From Pseudomonadota bacterium (GTDB lineage: Bacteria > Pseudomonadota > Alphaproteobacteria > Geminicoccales > Geminicoccaceae): DNA of 64,000 nt. A program made the position numbers and the translations under genes. The notes under the pieces were generated by a model that saw only the letters and a list, made by a program, of their open reading frames with translations, searched no databases and was not told the origin of the DNA. Below are positions 16,927 to 25,690 of the stretch, piece by piece. Numbering within the stretch: the first letter of the stretch is position 1; every line of letters starts with the position of its first letter. The DNA is taken from contig JAUQQO010000025.1 in assembly GCA_030549795.1 (NCBI GenBank), forward strand, positions 1-64,000, given 5' to 3'.

Positions 16927-17697
16927 ATGTCAACCTCTGAGCAGCCGATCGCCCCCACCGCCGCCCCACCCCCCGTGCGGCTCGAAGCGGTCACCGTCTT
17001 GAGCTTCGACTGCTACGGCACCCTCATCGACTGGGAACGCGGCATCCTCAACGCACTCGACCCTTGGCGCAAGCGCACCCGCCTCGACCTTTCCGACGAC
17101 GCCCTCTTAGCCGCCTTCGCCGAAGAGGAATCGGCGCAAGAAAAGGAAACCCCGAGCCTGCGCTATGATCTGCTCTTGGCACAGGTGGCCGAGCGGCTCG
17201 GCCGCCGCTTCGCCGCTCCCCTATCCGATGAGGAAGCTCGCGCTTTTGCCGCCTCGGTGGGCGATTGGCCGCCCTTTCCCGACAGTGCGGCGGCCTTGGC
17301 GCGGCTTGCCCGCCATGTGCCGCTGCTCGTGCTCTCCAATGTCGATGAGGCCTCGATCCGCCGCTCGGCGGCCAAGCTCGGCAATCCCTTCACCGCCATC
17401 CTCACCGCCGAGGCGATCGGCTCGTACAAGCCGGATCTGCGCAACTTCGCCTATCTCTTGGGCTTTATCGCCGGGCGCGGGTGGTCGCGGGCGGGCCTCG
17501 TGCATGTCGCGCAAAGCCTGTTCCACGACCATGTGCCGGCAGCGGCGATGGGCATTCCCACGGTTTGGATCGATCGCCGCGGCGGACGCGCGGGCGGGGC
17601 GACGCCGCCGCCGCCCGTTCCCATCGCGCCGGCGCTCCGCTTCGCTGATCTCGCCGCCTTCGCCGACGCCTTCGAAGCGGCGCGTGGGCGCTCTTAA
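16927..17697 (+). CDS. HAD-superfamily hydrolase, haloacid dehalogenase type II-like
   Basis: The 256-residue protein has motif I FDCYGTLIDW with the nucleophilic aspartate, motif II LSNVDEA, the motif III lysine in GSYKPDLRNF and the acidic motif IV in FHDHVPAAAMG. This arrangement matches L-2-haloacid dehalogenases and related HAD phosphatases with an inserted helical cap. It may hydrolyse a haloacid or a phosphorylated metabolite. The start ATG 16927 has AGGA just upstream. It is transcribed alone and convergent with the cysNC operon. Confidence 0.82.
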   Translation: MSTSEQPIAPTAAPPPVRLEAVTVLSFDCYGTLIDWERGILNALDPWRKRTRLDLSDDALLAAFAEEESAQEKETPSLRYDLLLAQVAERLGRRFAAPLSDEEARAFAASVGDWPPFPDSAAALARLARHVPLLVLSNVDEASIRRSAAKLGNPFTAILTAEAIGSYKPDLRNFAYLLGFIAGRGWSRAGLVHVAQSLFHDHVPAAAMGIPTVWIDRRGGRAGGATPPPPVPIAPALRFADLAAFADAFEAARGRS

Positions 17698-17778
17698 CGC
17701 GCTGCAGCTCGTGCCGAGATCGAAAGGAAAGCCGGGCGCCATGCCCGGCTCCGGCACCGTTTGCCGGGACGCGAGGGT

Positions 17779-19644
17779 CTAAAGGCGGAAATGTTCCTCA
17801 ACATAGCGCAACAAAAGCGCGATGCAGTCCTCAAGACCGAGCTCATCGGTGGGGACCACGAGCTCGGGGTTCTCGGGCGGCTCGTACGGTGCCGAGATGC
17901 CGGTAAAATCTTTGATCTCGCCTTTGCGGGCGCGCTTATAGAGCCCTTTGGGGTCGCGCTGTTCGCACACCGCGAGATCGGCTTTGACGTAGATCTCGTG
18001 GAAGTTCTCGCCCGCCGCCTCGCGCGCCCGCTGTCGGTCGCTGCGATAAGGAGAGATGAAGCTCGAGATCGCAATAAAGCCGGCATCGGCGAACAATGCC
18101 GCGACCTCGCCCACGCGGCGGATGTTCTCCGCCCGATCCTCAGGGCTAAAGCCGAGATCGCGGCAAAGCCCGCCGCGGATGTTGTCGCCATCCAGCACGT
18201 AGACGTGATAGCCCTTGGCGAAGAGCTCGCGCTCGAGCGCAAGGGCAAGGGTCGATTTTCCGGCCCCGCTTAGGCCCGTGAACCACAGCACCCCGCCTTT
18301 GTGGCCGTTGCGGGCGGCGCGCGCGGCACGGCTCACCGCATGGCCGACAGCGGTGAGATTGCTCGCCCGCACCGTCAGCAGTTGCCGTTGGTCGGGGTAG
18401 CCCTCCATCGAGATGGTGCCGCCGCCCACCGGGATGAAATCCTCGACCAAGACGAAGCGGCCGGTGCGCGGATTGCTGCGGTACTCGTCGAGGGCGAGGA
18501 TGCGCTTGCTGCGCAGCACCACTTCGCCGGCGGCGTTGCGCGGGATCGCTTCCGGCGGCAGCGGTCGCAGCTCGGCGGTATCGATCGCCTTTTCGATCGC
18601 TTCCACCACCACCGTGGCCTCGGTGGTGGCGAGCTTGAGCTTATAGTTGGCCCCGATCACGAGCGGCCGCTCGCCCAGCCAGAAGATGCGGGCTTTAAAG
18701 ACGTTGGTGAGCAGCGGCGGATCGCTCTCATGGCTCATGATCTCGCCGCGCTCGACGAAGATCGGCTCATCGAGGGTGATGCCGATGCTCTGGCCGGCCA
18801 CCGCTTCCGCAGGCGGCTCGGGGACGTGCCAGGCCTCGATCGTCTTGATGCGCGCGGTTTTGTTGGAGGGCGAGAAGAGCACGCGATCGCCCACCTGAAG
18901 CCGCCCCGATTCGAGCCGGCCGGCGATGATCCGCCGTTGGTCGAACTTGTAGACGTCTTGCACCGGCATGCGCAGCGGCCGGTCGACCGGCAGTGCCGCA
19001 TAGGGGAAGGAATCGAGCACCTCCAGCACCGAGGGGCCCTGGTACCAGGGCATGCGCGGGCTGTGGCGGGTGAGGTTGTCGCCTTCGCGCGCCGAGATGG
19101 GCACGATCGCCTTGGGCTCGACCCCGAGGTCAGCGAGATAGGCACGAAAGTCCTCGGCGACGGCACCGAACCGCTCGGCCGAATAGCCCACGAGGTCCAT
19201 CTTGTTGACCAGCACCGCGACCTCGCGGATGCCCAAAAGGTGCAACAGATAGCCGTGCCGTCGCGACTGTTCTTGGGCGCCTTCTTGCGCGTCGATGACG
19301 AGGAGCGCCGCTTCCGCTTTGGCGGCGCCGGTGACCATGTTCTTCAAGAATTCCTTATGACCCGGAGCGTCGATGATGAGATAGGGGCGCAGCTTGCTGC
19401 GGAAGCGGATCTGGGTGGTGTCGATGGTCACCCCCTGATCGCGCTCGCTCTGCATGGCATCGAGCACGAAGGCCCATTCAAAGGGCATGCCCCGGCGCTC
19501 GGAACTGGCCTTGACCGCCTCGAGCTTGCCCTCGGGTAGCGAGCCGGTTTCGTAGAGCAGGCGTCCGACGAAGGTGGATTTGCCGTGATCGACGTGACCC
19601 ACGATCACGATCGGCAGGGGGCGCGCAGCAAGAGCATGCGGCAT
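17779..19644 (-). CDS. cysNC: Bifunctional sulfate adenylyltransferase subunit 1/adenylylsulfate kinase
   Basis: The protein combines the GTPase subunit of ATP sulfurylase (CysN) with APS kinase (CysC), so with CysD it converts sulfate to PAPS. The N-terminal GTPase has [17 protein letters not shown] and NKMD; the EF-Tu-like beta domains follow; the C-terminal kinase starts with [12 protein letters not shown] near residue 450. The total of about 621 residues is normal for the fusion. ATG 19644 is used; a GTG three codons earlier is possible. It lies 42 bases downstream of cysD. No PAPS reductase or sulfite reductase is in view. Confidence 0.93.
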   Translation of the reverse strand: MPHALAARPLPIVIVGHVDHGKSTFVGRLLYETGSLPEGKLEAVKASSERRGMPFEWAFVLDAMQSERDQGVTIDTTQIRFRSKLRPYLIIDAPGHKEFLKNMVTGAAKAEAALLVIDAQEGAQEQSRRHGYLLHLLGIREVAVLVNKMDLVGYSAERFGAVAEDFRAYLADLGVEPKAIVPISAREGDNLTRHSPRMPWYQGPSVLEVLDSFPYAALPVDRPLRMPVQDVYKFDQRRIIAGRLESGRLQVGDRVLFSPSNKTARIKTIEAWHVPEPPAEAVAGQSIGITLDEPIFVERGEIMSHESDPPLLTNVFKARIFWLGERPLVIGANYKLKLATTEATVVVEAIEKAIDTAELRPLPPEAIPRNAAGEVVLRSKRILALDEYRSNPRTGRFVLVEDFIPVGGGTISMEGYPDQRQLLTVRASNLTAVGHAVSRAARAARNGHKGGVLWFTGLSGAGKSTLALALERELFAKGYHVYVLDGDNIRGGLCRDLGFSPEDRAENIRRVGEVAALFADAGFIAISSFISPYRSDRQRAREAAGENFHEIYVKADLAVCEQRDPKGLYKRARKGEIKDFTGISAPYEPPENPELVVPTDELGLEDCIALLLRYVEEHFRL

Positions 19645-19686
19645 CGACGGCACCGTGCAGGAAAAGGGGTCAAGCAGGGCGTGGTC

Positions 19687-20481
19687 TTACATGTAACCCG
19701 CCCGGCGCAGGCGCTCGAAGCTGTCCTCCGCCTCGTGGTCCATGGCCCGCCCGGCGCGCTCGGGGATCTTGGTCGATTCGAGCTCGGCGATGATGGCATC
19801 GAGCGTATCGGCGGTGCTCGGCACCGGGAAGGTGATGTCCTGATCGCCGAGCGAGCGGTAGCGTTTGCCGTCCTTGGCGAAGTAGAGCTCGATCACCGGG
19901 ATCCCTTCGCGGCGGGTGTACTTCCACACATCGAGCTCGGTCCAGTTCAAGATCGGGTGGACCCGCACATGGGTGCCCTTGGGAAAGCTGGTCATAAAGT
20001 GGTCCCAGAACTCGGGCGGCTGGTCCTTAAGCTGCCATTGGCCGCTCTCATCGCGCGGGCTGAAGATGCGCTCTTTGGCGCGGATGGCTTCTTCGTCGCG
20101 GCGGATGCCCAAGATGAGGCCCTCAAAGCCGTACTTGGCGAGCGCCGCCTTAAGCCCGAGGGTCTTGCGGGCGGCAGAGCGGGCGGCAGGCGGCAACGTG
20201 GGATCCGTCGCCTCAAGCGGCGGGCATTCCTCGCGGATGAAGCTAAGACCCCATTCCTTGGCGTAGCGATCGCGAAAGGCGTACATCTCGGGGAATTTCT
20301 TGCCGGTGTCGATGTGCAACACCGGAAAGGGCACGTGGCCGAAGAAGGCCTTCTTGCACAGCCAGATGACGACGTTGCTGTCCTTGCCGAGCGACCACAA
20401 GATGGCCAGGCGGTCGAGTTTCGCCTTCGCTTCGCGCAAAATGTAGATGCTCTCGGCCTCAAGCGCGTCGAGATGGTCCAT
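19687..20481 (-). CDS. cysD: Sulfate adenylyltransferase subunit 2
   Basis: CysD is the catalytic subunit that forms APS from ATP and sulfate. The PP-loop is ILWSLGKDSNVV, the variant seen in one CysD branch instead of SGGKDS, followed by HVPFPVLHIDTGKKFPEMY. LGIRRDEE, IFSPRDE and the end ERAGRAMDHEAEDSFE are also family hallmarks. The length of 264 residues is typical. ATG 20481 is chosen because the 15 residues encoded before it are not family-like. It heads a cysD-cysNC operon. Confidence 0.93.
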   Translation of the reverse strand: MDHLDALEAESIYILREAKAKLDRLAILWSLGKDSNVVIWLCKKAFFGHVPFPVLHIDTGKKFPEMYAFRDRYAKEWGLSFIREECPPLEATDPTLPPAARSAARKTLGLKAALAKYGFEGLILGIRRDEEAIRAKERIFSPRDESGQWQLKDQPPEFWDHFMTSFPKGTHVRVHPILNWTELDVWKYTRREGIPVIELYFAKDGKRYRSLGDQDITFPVPSTADTLDAIIAELESTKIPERAGRAMDHEAEDSFERLRRAGYM

Positions 20482-20594
20482 AGCTGCGATCCGGTGGCGG
20501 CTACAGGCGCCGGTGTGCGCCCGCAAAGCGCGGCCGTGTAGCCGCCGCCCGGCCGCTCGTCAACGCGCGCTTGGCCGCGCTCCTGCGCGCGGCC

Positions 20595-21281
20595 TCAGCG
20601 GCGGGTGGCGGCAAGGCGCTTTTTGATCGCGGCGAGCCGGCGCTGCCGCGCCGCCTTCCGCCGGTTGGGGGCAAAGCCCTTGGGCATCCCGCCATCGCGC
20701 CCGCTCTGCACGCGGCCGAGCTGGACCCACTGCCGCACCGGGCCGCTGTCGAGGTGCAAAAAGTCGGAGGCCGGATAATAGCCGACCCCGCCCGCTTCGA
20801 GGGCGAGCGCCGCCTTGTGCGCGGTGGCAAGCGGCACGCCCGGAAAGCGCAAGTCGATCGCCATCCCGTACATGTGCAGACTGTTGGCCGCCACCGCGCG
20901 CGAGCGCCGGCGCAGCATGGCATTCGTCTCGGGCGAGCGGTAGCCCGAGAGCACCTCAAGGGGGCCCGAAACACCGAGCTGGCGCTGCACGAGATAGGCG
21001 ATATCGAGGACCTGCGGGTCGATCTCGATGATCTCATCGGTGCGCCAGTCGCGCAACAGACGATCGATCGAGCGCAGGCTCTCTTCGATGTACTGCCCAT
21101 CGGCGAAGTAGACGGTGCGCAGACTCTCGCCCGTGTGGCGATGGTGGAGGGCGATCTGCCGGACGGGAACCGCCGCGAGCGCCCGCTGCCAGCGGCCCAA
21201 GAGGCCGCCCCCTAGGATCGGCAGACCGACGGCGAGGCCGAGGAGAAAGCGTCGACGGGATCCGACCGACCGCTCCGACAT
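20595..21281 (-). CDS. DUF882/peptidase M15-like murein endopeptidase, Tat-exported
   Basis: The 228-residue protein starts with a twin-arginine signal (GSRRRFLLGLAVGLPILGG). The mature domain has the zinc motifs SLHMYGMAIDLRF and DFLHLDSG and the segment VLSGYRSPETN, as in YcbK/MepK-like DUF882 proteins that cut peptidoglycan cross-links in the periplasm. A basic tail (RRKAARQRRLAAIKKRLAA) follows. ATG 21281 is preceded by AGGAGGGGG, a strong ribosome-binding site. It diverges from the GT2 pair. Confidence 0.85.
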   Translation of the reverse strand: MSERSVGSRRRFLLGLAVGLPILGGGLLGRWQRALAAVPVRQIALHHRHTGESLRTVYFADGQYIEESLRSIDRLLRDWRTDEIIEIDPQVLDIAYLVQRQLGVSGPLEVLSGYRSPETNAMLRRRSRAVAANSLHMYGMAIDLRFPGVPLATAHKAALALEAGGVGYYPASDFLHLDSGPVRQWVQLGRVQSGRDGGMPKGFAPNRRKAARQRRLAAIKKRLAATRR

Positions 21282-21639
21282 GCCGTTCCCCCTCCTTTTC
21301 TGTCGCTCGCGCAGACCAAGCCCGAGAAACATCGATCTCGGGGGTTCGCTATCAGCTGAACGGGGCCCTAGCTAGGCGATCTGAAGTCAATCTGCAACAG
21401 TCTCTGTGTGATTCGCTCCCGAGATACTGGACAGCGCGGCGTGATACCGTCAACCGCTCGATGCGTGACTTCAAAGCAACTATACTCGTTGCGAACGCGC
21501 AACGGTTTTGCCGTGAAGCGACGAAAAACAACCTTCTCCGATGTGTCCGAGCCGACCATCGGTCCGATGCGCACGCCAGCGGTACCGCATTACAGACGCT
21601 CGAGCGGCGCGGATCTTCCCGCGCGCGCGCGGATCGACG
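21282..21639. promoter_or_regulatory. Divergent intergenic region without a gene
   Basis: The 358 bases between divergent genes show no protein-like frame. The AT-richer part near 21460-21530 includes TATACT at 21480, a possible -10 element for the GT2 pair on the plus strand, but no convincing -35 element at proper spacing was found. It is described as a promoter-bearing gap only. Confidence 0.35.
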
Positions 21640-22614
21640 ATGCTTGTGGCGATGACGCCGGAGCTCTCGATCGTCGTGCCCCTCTTCAACGAGGAGGACA
21701 ATGTCGGCCCGCTCTATGAAGCGATCGCGGCCGCACTCGAGCCTTTGCCGGTTGCGGTCGAGCTCCTGCTGGTCGACGACGGTTCGCGCGATGGCACCTT
21801 CGCTCGCGCGCTCGCCCTGCCGCGCAGCGCCAAGCCGCAGCTGCGGATCGTCAAGCTCAAGCGCAACTATGGCCAGACGGCGGCGATGGCCACCGGGATT
21901 GCGCTCGCGCGCGGGCGGGTGATCGTGACCATGGACGGCGATCTGCAGAACGATCCCGCCGACATCCCGCGCCTGCTCGCCAAGCTCGAGGAAGGTTACG
22001 ATCTCGTCGTGGGTTGGCGGCGCGAGCGCAAGGACCACTGGTCGCGGGTGCTGCCCTCGAAGATCGCCAACCGTTTGATCGGCTGGATCACAGGGGTGCC
22101 GATCAAGGACAATGGCTGTTCGCTCAAGGCCTATCGCGCGGAACTCATCAAGGCGATCCCCCTCTATGCCGAGATGCACCGCTTCATCCCGGCGATGGCG
22201 AGCTTGGCTGGCGCGCGGGTGGCCGAGCTCGAGGTGCGCCACCATCCCCGCCGCTTCGGCCGCTCGAAATACGGCTTTTCCCGCATCTACAAGGTACTGG
22301 TCGATCTGCTCGCGATTGCCACCATCCTCGATTTCGCCCGTCGGCCGATGCGGTGGCTCGTCGGCACCGGGCTTGCGGCGGCACTGTGCGCTACCTTTGC
22401 CGGCCTGCTCTTCGTGCTCACCCGCGAGCAGCCGGGTGTGGCCTTTCAAGGCGTGGTCATGCTAAGTGGTGCTCTGTCCGCCTTTTTGCTCTTCCTTGCG
22501 CTGTTGAGCTATCTCTTGCACAGCACCCGTGCCGCTCGCCTCGACCGTTTTCGGCTCCTTGCCGCCCGCTTAGGCGCAGAGCCGAGCACCGCCGCCGCAA
22601 GGGCCGTCCCATGA
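21640..22614 (+). CDS. Polyprenol-phosphate glycosyltransferase, GT2 (DPM1/GtrB-like)
   Basis: The 324-residue protein has a cytoplasmic GT2 domain with LSIVVPLFNEEDNVGPLYEA, the DDGSRDGT motif and TMDGDLQNDP carrying the DxD-like residues, then KLKRNYGQTAA. Two membrane segments follow near residues 240 and 275. This is the dolichol/undecaprenyl-phosphate mannose or glucose synthase architecture, which makes the lipid-linked sugar used by GT39-type enzymes such as the one near the window start. ATG 21640 or 21652 may be used. The stop overlaps the next start by four bases (ATGA). Confidence 0.88.
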   Translation: MLVAMTPELSIVVPLFNEEDNVGPLYEAIAAALEPLPVAVELLLVDDGSRDGTFARALALPRSAKPQLRIVKLKRNYGQTAAMATGIALARGRVIVTMDGDLQNDPADIPRLLAKLEEGYDLVVGWRRERKDHWSRVLPSKIANRLIGWITGVPIKDNGCSLKAYRAELIKAIPLYAEMHRFIPAMASLAGARVAELEVRHHPRRFGRSKYGFSRIYKVLVDLLAIATILDFARRPMRWLVGTGLAAALCATFAGLLFVLTREQPGVAFQGVVMLSGALSAFLLFLALLSYLLHSTRAARLDRFRLLAARLGAEPSTAAARAVP

Positions 22615-23567
22615 CCGCCGAGCCTACCCCCCGCCATCTCGCCGCAGCGGTCGGCACGATCTCGATCGTGGTGCCGCTCGGCCGCGAGTATGAAGACCTG
22701 GCAGCGCGCCATGCGCGGTTGCGCGCCGGGCTCGCACCGCTCGCGCGGCCGCTCGAGTTCGTCTACGTGCTCGATGGGCCGCTTGCGCACAACCGCGCCG
22801 CACTTGCCGCCCTGCGCCGGGCCGGCGAGCCGATCGAGGTCCTCGCCTTTGCCCATCCCATGGGCGAGGCTGCCGCCTTAAGCGTCGGCCTGCGTCACGC
22901 CCGCGGCGGGATCGTGCTCACCACCGATCCCGACTTTGCCCTCGATCCTGCCGAACTGCCGCGCCTTGTGCACCGGCTCGAGACGAGCGAAGCGGACCTC
23001 GTCGTCGGAGCCCGCCGCCCCTTCGGCCGCTCGGGCGGCGGCAAGCTCGAGCGGCTGCTGGGCTGGTTGTTCGGCTGCCGCTTTGAGGATGTGCGCAGCC
23101 CCGTTCGCGCCATGCGGGCTGCGGTTGCCGCCAAACTCACCTTCTACGGCAACCAGCACCGCTTTTTGCCGCTCATCGCCCAAGCCCAGGGCTTCGCTGT
23201 CGAGGAACTGCCCATCCCCACTGCCGGCCGCGACGGCCTAAGGCTTGTGGGGGCGATGGGCTGGCCGAGCCTGTTGCTCGATGTCGCCACCGTCTTTTTC
23301 CTTTTGCGCTTTCTCGAAAAACCTTTTCGCTTTTTCGGCGGCTTCGGGCTGCTCGTGCTCGCTTTTGGCGGCCTTGCCACCGGCTGGCTGATCTTTGAGC
23401 GCCTGGTCTTGGGCGTGCCGTTGGGCGACCGGCCGGCGCTCATCCTCTCGACCCTTATGGTTGTGCTCGGCATCCAGATCATCGCCGTAGGCTTGATCGG
23501 CGAGCTCGTGACCTTCGCCTGGGCGCGCGAGAATCCCGAGCACCGGGTCGAACGCATCGTCGAATGA
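22611..23567 (+). CDS. Second GT2 family glycosyltransferase with membrane tail
   Basis: The 318-residue product has a diverged GT2 domain. The start ISIVVPLGREYEDL and the segment HPMGEAAALSVGLRHARG with LTTDPDFALDP keep the donor-site layout, but the first DDG-type motif reads YVLDGPLAHN. Two membrane segments lie in the C-terminal third. It is translationally coupled to the preceding GT2 and may modify or regulate the same lipid-linked sugar. Substrate and activity are unknown; the altered first acidic motif leaves open a role as a non-canonical partner subunit. Confidence 0.78.
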   Translation: MTAEPTPRHLAAAVGTISIVVPLGREYEDLAARHARLRAGLAPLARPLEFVYVLDGPLAHNRAALAALRRAGEPIEVLAFAHPMGEAAALSVGLRHARGGIVLTTDPDFALDPAELPRLVHRLETSEADLVVGARRPFGRSGGGKLERLLGWLFGCRFEDVRSPVRAMRAAVAAKLTFYGNQHRFLPLIAQAQGFAVEELPIPTAGRDGLRLVGAMGWPSLLLDVATVFFLLRFLEKPFRFFGGFGLLVLAFGGLATGWLIFERLVLGVPLGDRPALILSTLMVVLGIQIIAVGLIGELVTFAWARENPEHRVERIVE

Positions 23568-23659
23568 GCGCAAAGCGGCGGCGCACACTGCGGCCCTTGA
23601 TTTCAGGCTTCTCTAATATTAGATAGCGCGCAGAAACCGACCGCTCGGGGGAGCCAACC

Positions 23660-24175
23660 ATGCCCGCGCTCACCGATCGCGCCTGGTCGCCCTATTTCGC
23701 GGGGGCGCTCTTGGGCCTGTTGCAGATTCCCGCCTTCCTGCTGATCGGCACCGCGCTCGGTGCCTCTTCCTCTTTCGTCACGGTCTCGGCCACGCTCGCC
23801 TCCTTGGTCGATCCGGCGATCCAGCAGATCGACTATGCCGCCAAGCATCTCTCCGGAGCCAAGAACTGGTGGCAGGTGGCGCTCGTGGTGGGGATCGCGC
23901 TCGGCGCCTTCCTCTCCGCCACGCTCTCGGGCACCCGCCGCCGGGGTATCGCGCCCGTGTGGGCGCGCGCCCTTGGCACCAAAAGCCCGGCCACGCGCTT
24001 TGCCCTTGCCTTCCTGGGCGGCTTTTTGATGCTGGCAGGTGCCCGCATCGCCGATGGCTGCACCTCCGGCCACGGTCTTTCCGGCATGGCCCAGCTCGCG
24101 GTCGGCTCGTTCGTCGCGATCGCCGCCACCTTCGCCGGTGGGATCGCGATGGCGCATCTGTTGCGGCGTGTGTGA
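23660..24175 (+). CDS. YeeE/YedE sulfur-transport protein, first half
   Basis: This 171-residue membrane protein has four to five hydrophobic segments and the conserved GARIADGCTSGHGLSG motif with the cysteine that passes thiosulfate-like substrates in YeeE/TsuA. Full-length YeeE is about twice this size; here the function is split over two adjacent genes. ATG 23660 has GGGGGAG upstream. It is 12 bases from the second half. The sulfur link fits the nearby cysD-cysNC operon. Confidence 0.82.
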   Translation: MPALTDRAWSPYFAGALLGLLQIPAFLLIGTALGASSSFVTVSATLASLVDPAIQQIDYAAKHLSGAKNWWQVALVVGIALGAFLSATLSGTRRRGIAPVWARALGTKSPATRFALAFLGGFLMLAGARIADGCTSGHGLSGMAQLAVGSFVAIAATFAGGIAMAHLLRRV

Positions 24176-24187
24176 GGGAGATCGCCC

Positions 24188-24814
24188 ATGTCGGTGCTCT
24201 CGGCCGTTCTTTTGGGCCTCGCTATGGGCGTGGTCTTCGGTTTCGTGCTCGAAAAATCGCGCGTCTTCGAGCCGGCTGTCATCTTGGGCCAGCTGCAGCT
24301 GCGCAACTTCTTGATGCTCAAGATCTTCCTCTCGGGTGTCGCAGCCGGGCTTGTGGTCATCGGCGCGCTCGTCGCCAGCGGGCTTTCGGGGCTGCACCCC
24401 AAAGCGGCGATCTGGACCGCCGACATCGTGGGCGGGCTGATCTTGGGTGCCGGCATCGCGCTCGCCGGTGCCTGCCCGGGCACCACGCTCGCCCAGATCG
24501 GCGCCGGCTACCGCGATGCCTGGTTCACCCTCGCCGGTGGTCTGTTGGGTGCGCTCACCTTCACCTACCTCGAGCCGACACTGCGGCCGGTGCTGCTCGA
24601 AGGCGGAGCGGGCAAGCTCACCCTCGATAAGGTCTTGGGCATTCCCTTCCCCTGGCTCGCCTTCGGCTTCGCTGCCCTGATCATCGCCGGCCTCATCGCC
24701 CTCGAGCGGTGGCGGCCCTGGCGCACGGAAGTCGGCGCCGACGCCGACGGCCTCTTGCCGCCGCCCGAGCCTTCTGCACCGGCAGCTGTGCCGGCGGCAG
24801 CGTCCCGCAGCTGA
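24188..24814 (+). CDS. YeeE/YedE sulfur-transport protein, second half
   Basis: The 208-residue protein has about five membrane segments, the conserved GACPGTTLAQIGAGY motif (cysteine in the pore) and the subfamily feature EKSRVFEPAVILGQLQLRNF. A Pro/Ala-rich cytoplasmic tail follows. With the preceding gene it should form a heteromeric thiosulfate or related sulfur-compound importer. ATG 24188 follows GAGGGAGATCGCCC. A strong terminator follows 34 bases after the stop, closing this unit. Confidence 0.82.
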   Translation: MSVLSAVLLGLAMGVVFGFVLEKSRVFEPAVILGQLQLRNFLMLKIFLSGVAAGLVVIGALVASGLSGLHPKAAIWTADIVGGLILGAGIALAGACPGTTLAQIGAGYRDAWFTLAGGLLGALTFTYLEPTLRPVLLEGGAGKLTLDKVLGIPFPWLAFGFAALIIAGLIALERWRPWRTEVGADADGLLPPPEPSAPAAVPAAASRS

Positions 24815-24848
24815 GCAACCCCTTTTCGATTGGCCTCCCTGATCCCTT

Positions 24849-24877
24849 GCCCGCCGGCTCGCCGGCGGGCTTTTTTT
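24849..24877 (+). terminator. Rho-independent terminator of the yeeE pair
   Basis: A perfect 10-bp GC-rich stem (24849-24858 with 24861-24870) and a two-base apical gap are followed directly by seven T residues. It is the clearest intrinsic terminator in the window. Confidence 0.9.
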
Positions 24878-25017
24878 CGCGTCCGGGAAGCGGGACGGGA
24901 CTGCTCGACCATACGCTCAGCGCATAGTCGCGATGTGTTTTTTGCGCATGCTCAGTTGAGGTGGAATAGTGCGTGCTCATCGATAACGAAGAGGCATGAG
25001 AGCCTCCGAGGAAGAGC

Positions 25018-25210
25018 GTGCGCAGCGATCGCATGAGCCGCATCCTCGAGCAGAACGGCCGGGTGCTCGTTCCGGAGGAAGGGAAGTCACTGCCAATTTA
25101 AGCATCCCAATCGATCTGGGCTCGTGACCGTGCCGCATCCGGTAAAGGACCTTCCGCTCGGCACGGTCCGCTCGATCGCGCGCCAGTCGGGTCTTCGCCT
25201 GCGTCCGTGA
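25018..25210 (+). pseudogene. hicA: HicA toxin gene with a one-base frameshift
   Basis: The N-terminal part reads VRSDRMSRILEQNGRVLV from GTG 25018. Near 25070 the HicA sequence continues only in the next frame as RRKGSHCQFKHPNRSG and VTVPHPVKDLPLGTVRSI to the stop at 25208-25210. Removing one base around 25071-25073 restores a complete HicA of about 63 residues, including the catalytic histidine of the GSH motif. HicA is an mRNA-cleaving toxin; as written it is inactive. It lies directly upstream of hicB, the normal order. Confidence 0.85.
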
Positions 25211-25256
25211 GGCGCACGCGCTGTGTGAGCGTCCTTAAAGCGGAGGGAGCAGGGAG

Positions 25257-25679
25257 GTGAGCTTGCGCTTTTATCTCGCCATTCTGGAACCCGCCGAAGG
25301 AGGCGGCTACGGCGTCGTTTTTCCCGATTTCCCGGGCTGCGTGACGAGGGGGCGCGACGCCGAAGAAGCGACCAGGAACGCTCTCGAAGCGCTTCTTCTC
25401 CACGTCGAAGGGATGATCGAAGAGGGGCTCGAGCTACCCGAGCCTTCTCCAGCCGATGCGCCCTTGCCCGAGTGGCTCGCCGAACTCGACCCGAGCCGTT
25501 GCATCCGCGTTCTCTTGCCGGTCGAACGCGCCCAAAAACCGGTGCGGGTGAACATCATGATCGAGGAAGGGCTGCTCGCCCGCATCGACCGGGTGGCCGC
25601 GTTGCGCGGTCAAACGCGCTCGGCCTTTTTGGCGGAAGCGGCGCGGCGGATGCTCGCGGAAGGCCGCGAGGCGGCCTGA
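25257..25679 (+). CDS. hicB: HicB-family antitoxin with ribbon-helix-helix domain
   Basis: The 140-residue protein has the HicB fold (FYLAILEPAEGGGYGVVFPD then FPGCVTRGRDAEEATRNALE) and a C-terminal RHH/CopG-like segment (RVNIMIEEGLLARIDRVAAL). It would neutralise HicA and repress the operon. GTG 25257 has GGAGGGAG upstream. The reading frame is intact while its partner hicA is broken, so the antitoxin is currently an orphan unless the hicA frameshift is an artefact. It converges on the ligase gene with an 11-base gap. Confidence 0.87.
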   Translation: MSLRFYLAILEPAEGGGYGVVFPDFPGCVTRGRDAEEATRNALEALLLHVEGMIEEGLELPEPSPADAPLPEWLAELDPSRCIRVLLPVERAQKPVRVNIMIEEGLLARIDRVAALRGQTRSAFLAEAARRMLAEGREAA

Positions 25680-25690
25680 AGAAACGGCGC

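Noticed and set aside
21460-21490. Sigma-70 promoter with TATACT at 21480
   Set aside because: No -35 element at 16-18 bases spacing was convincing, so it is noted only within the intergenic entry.
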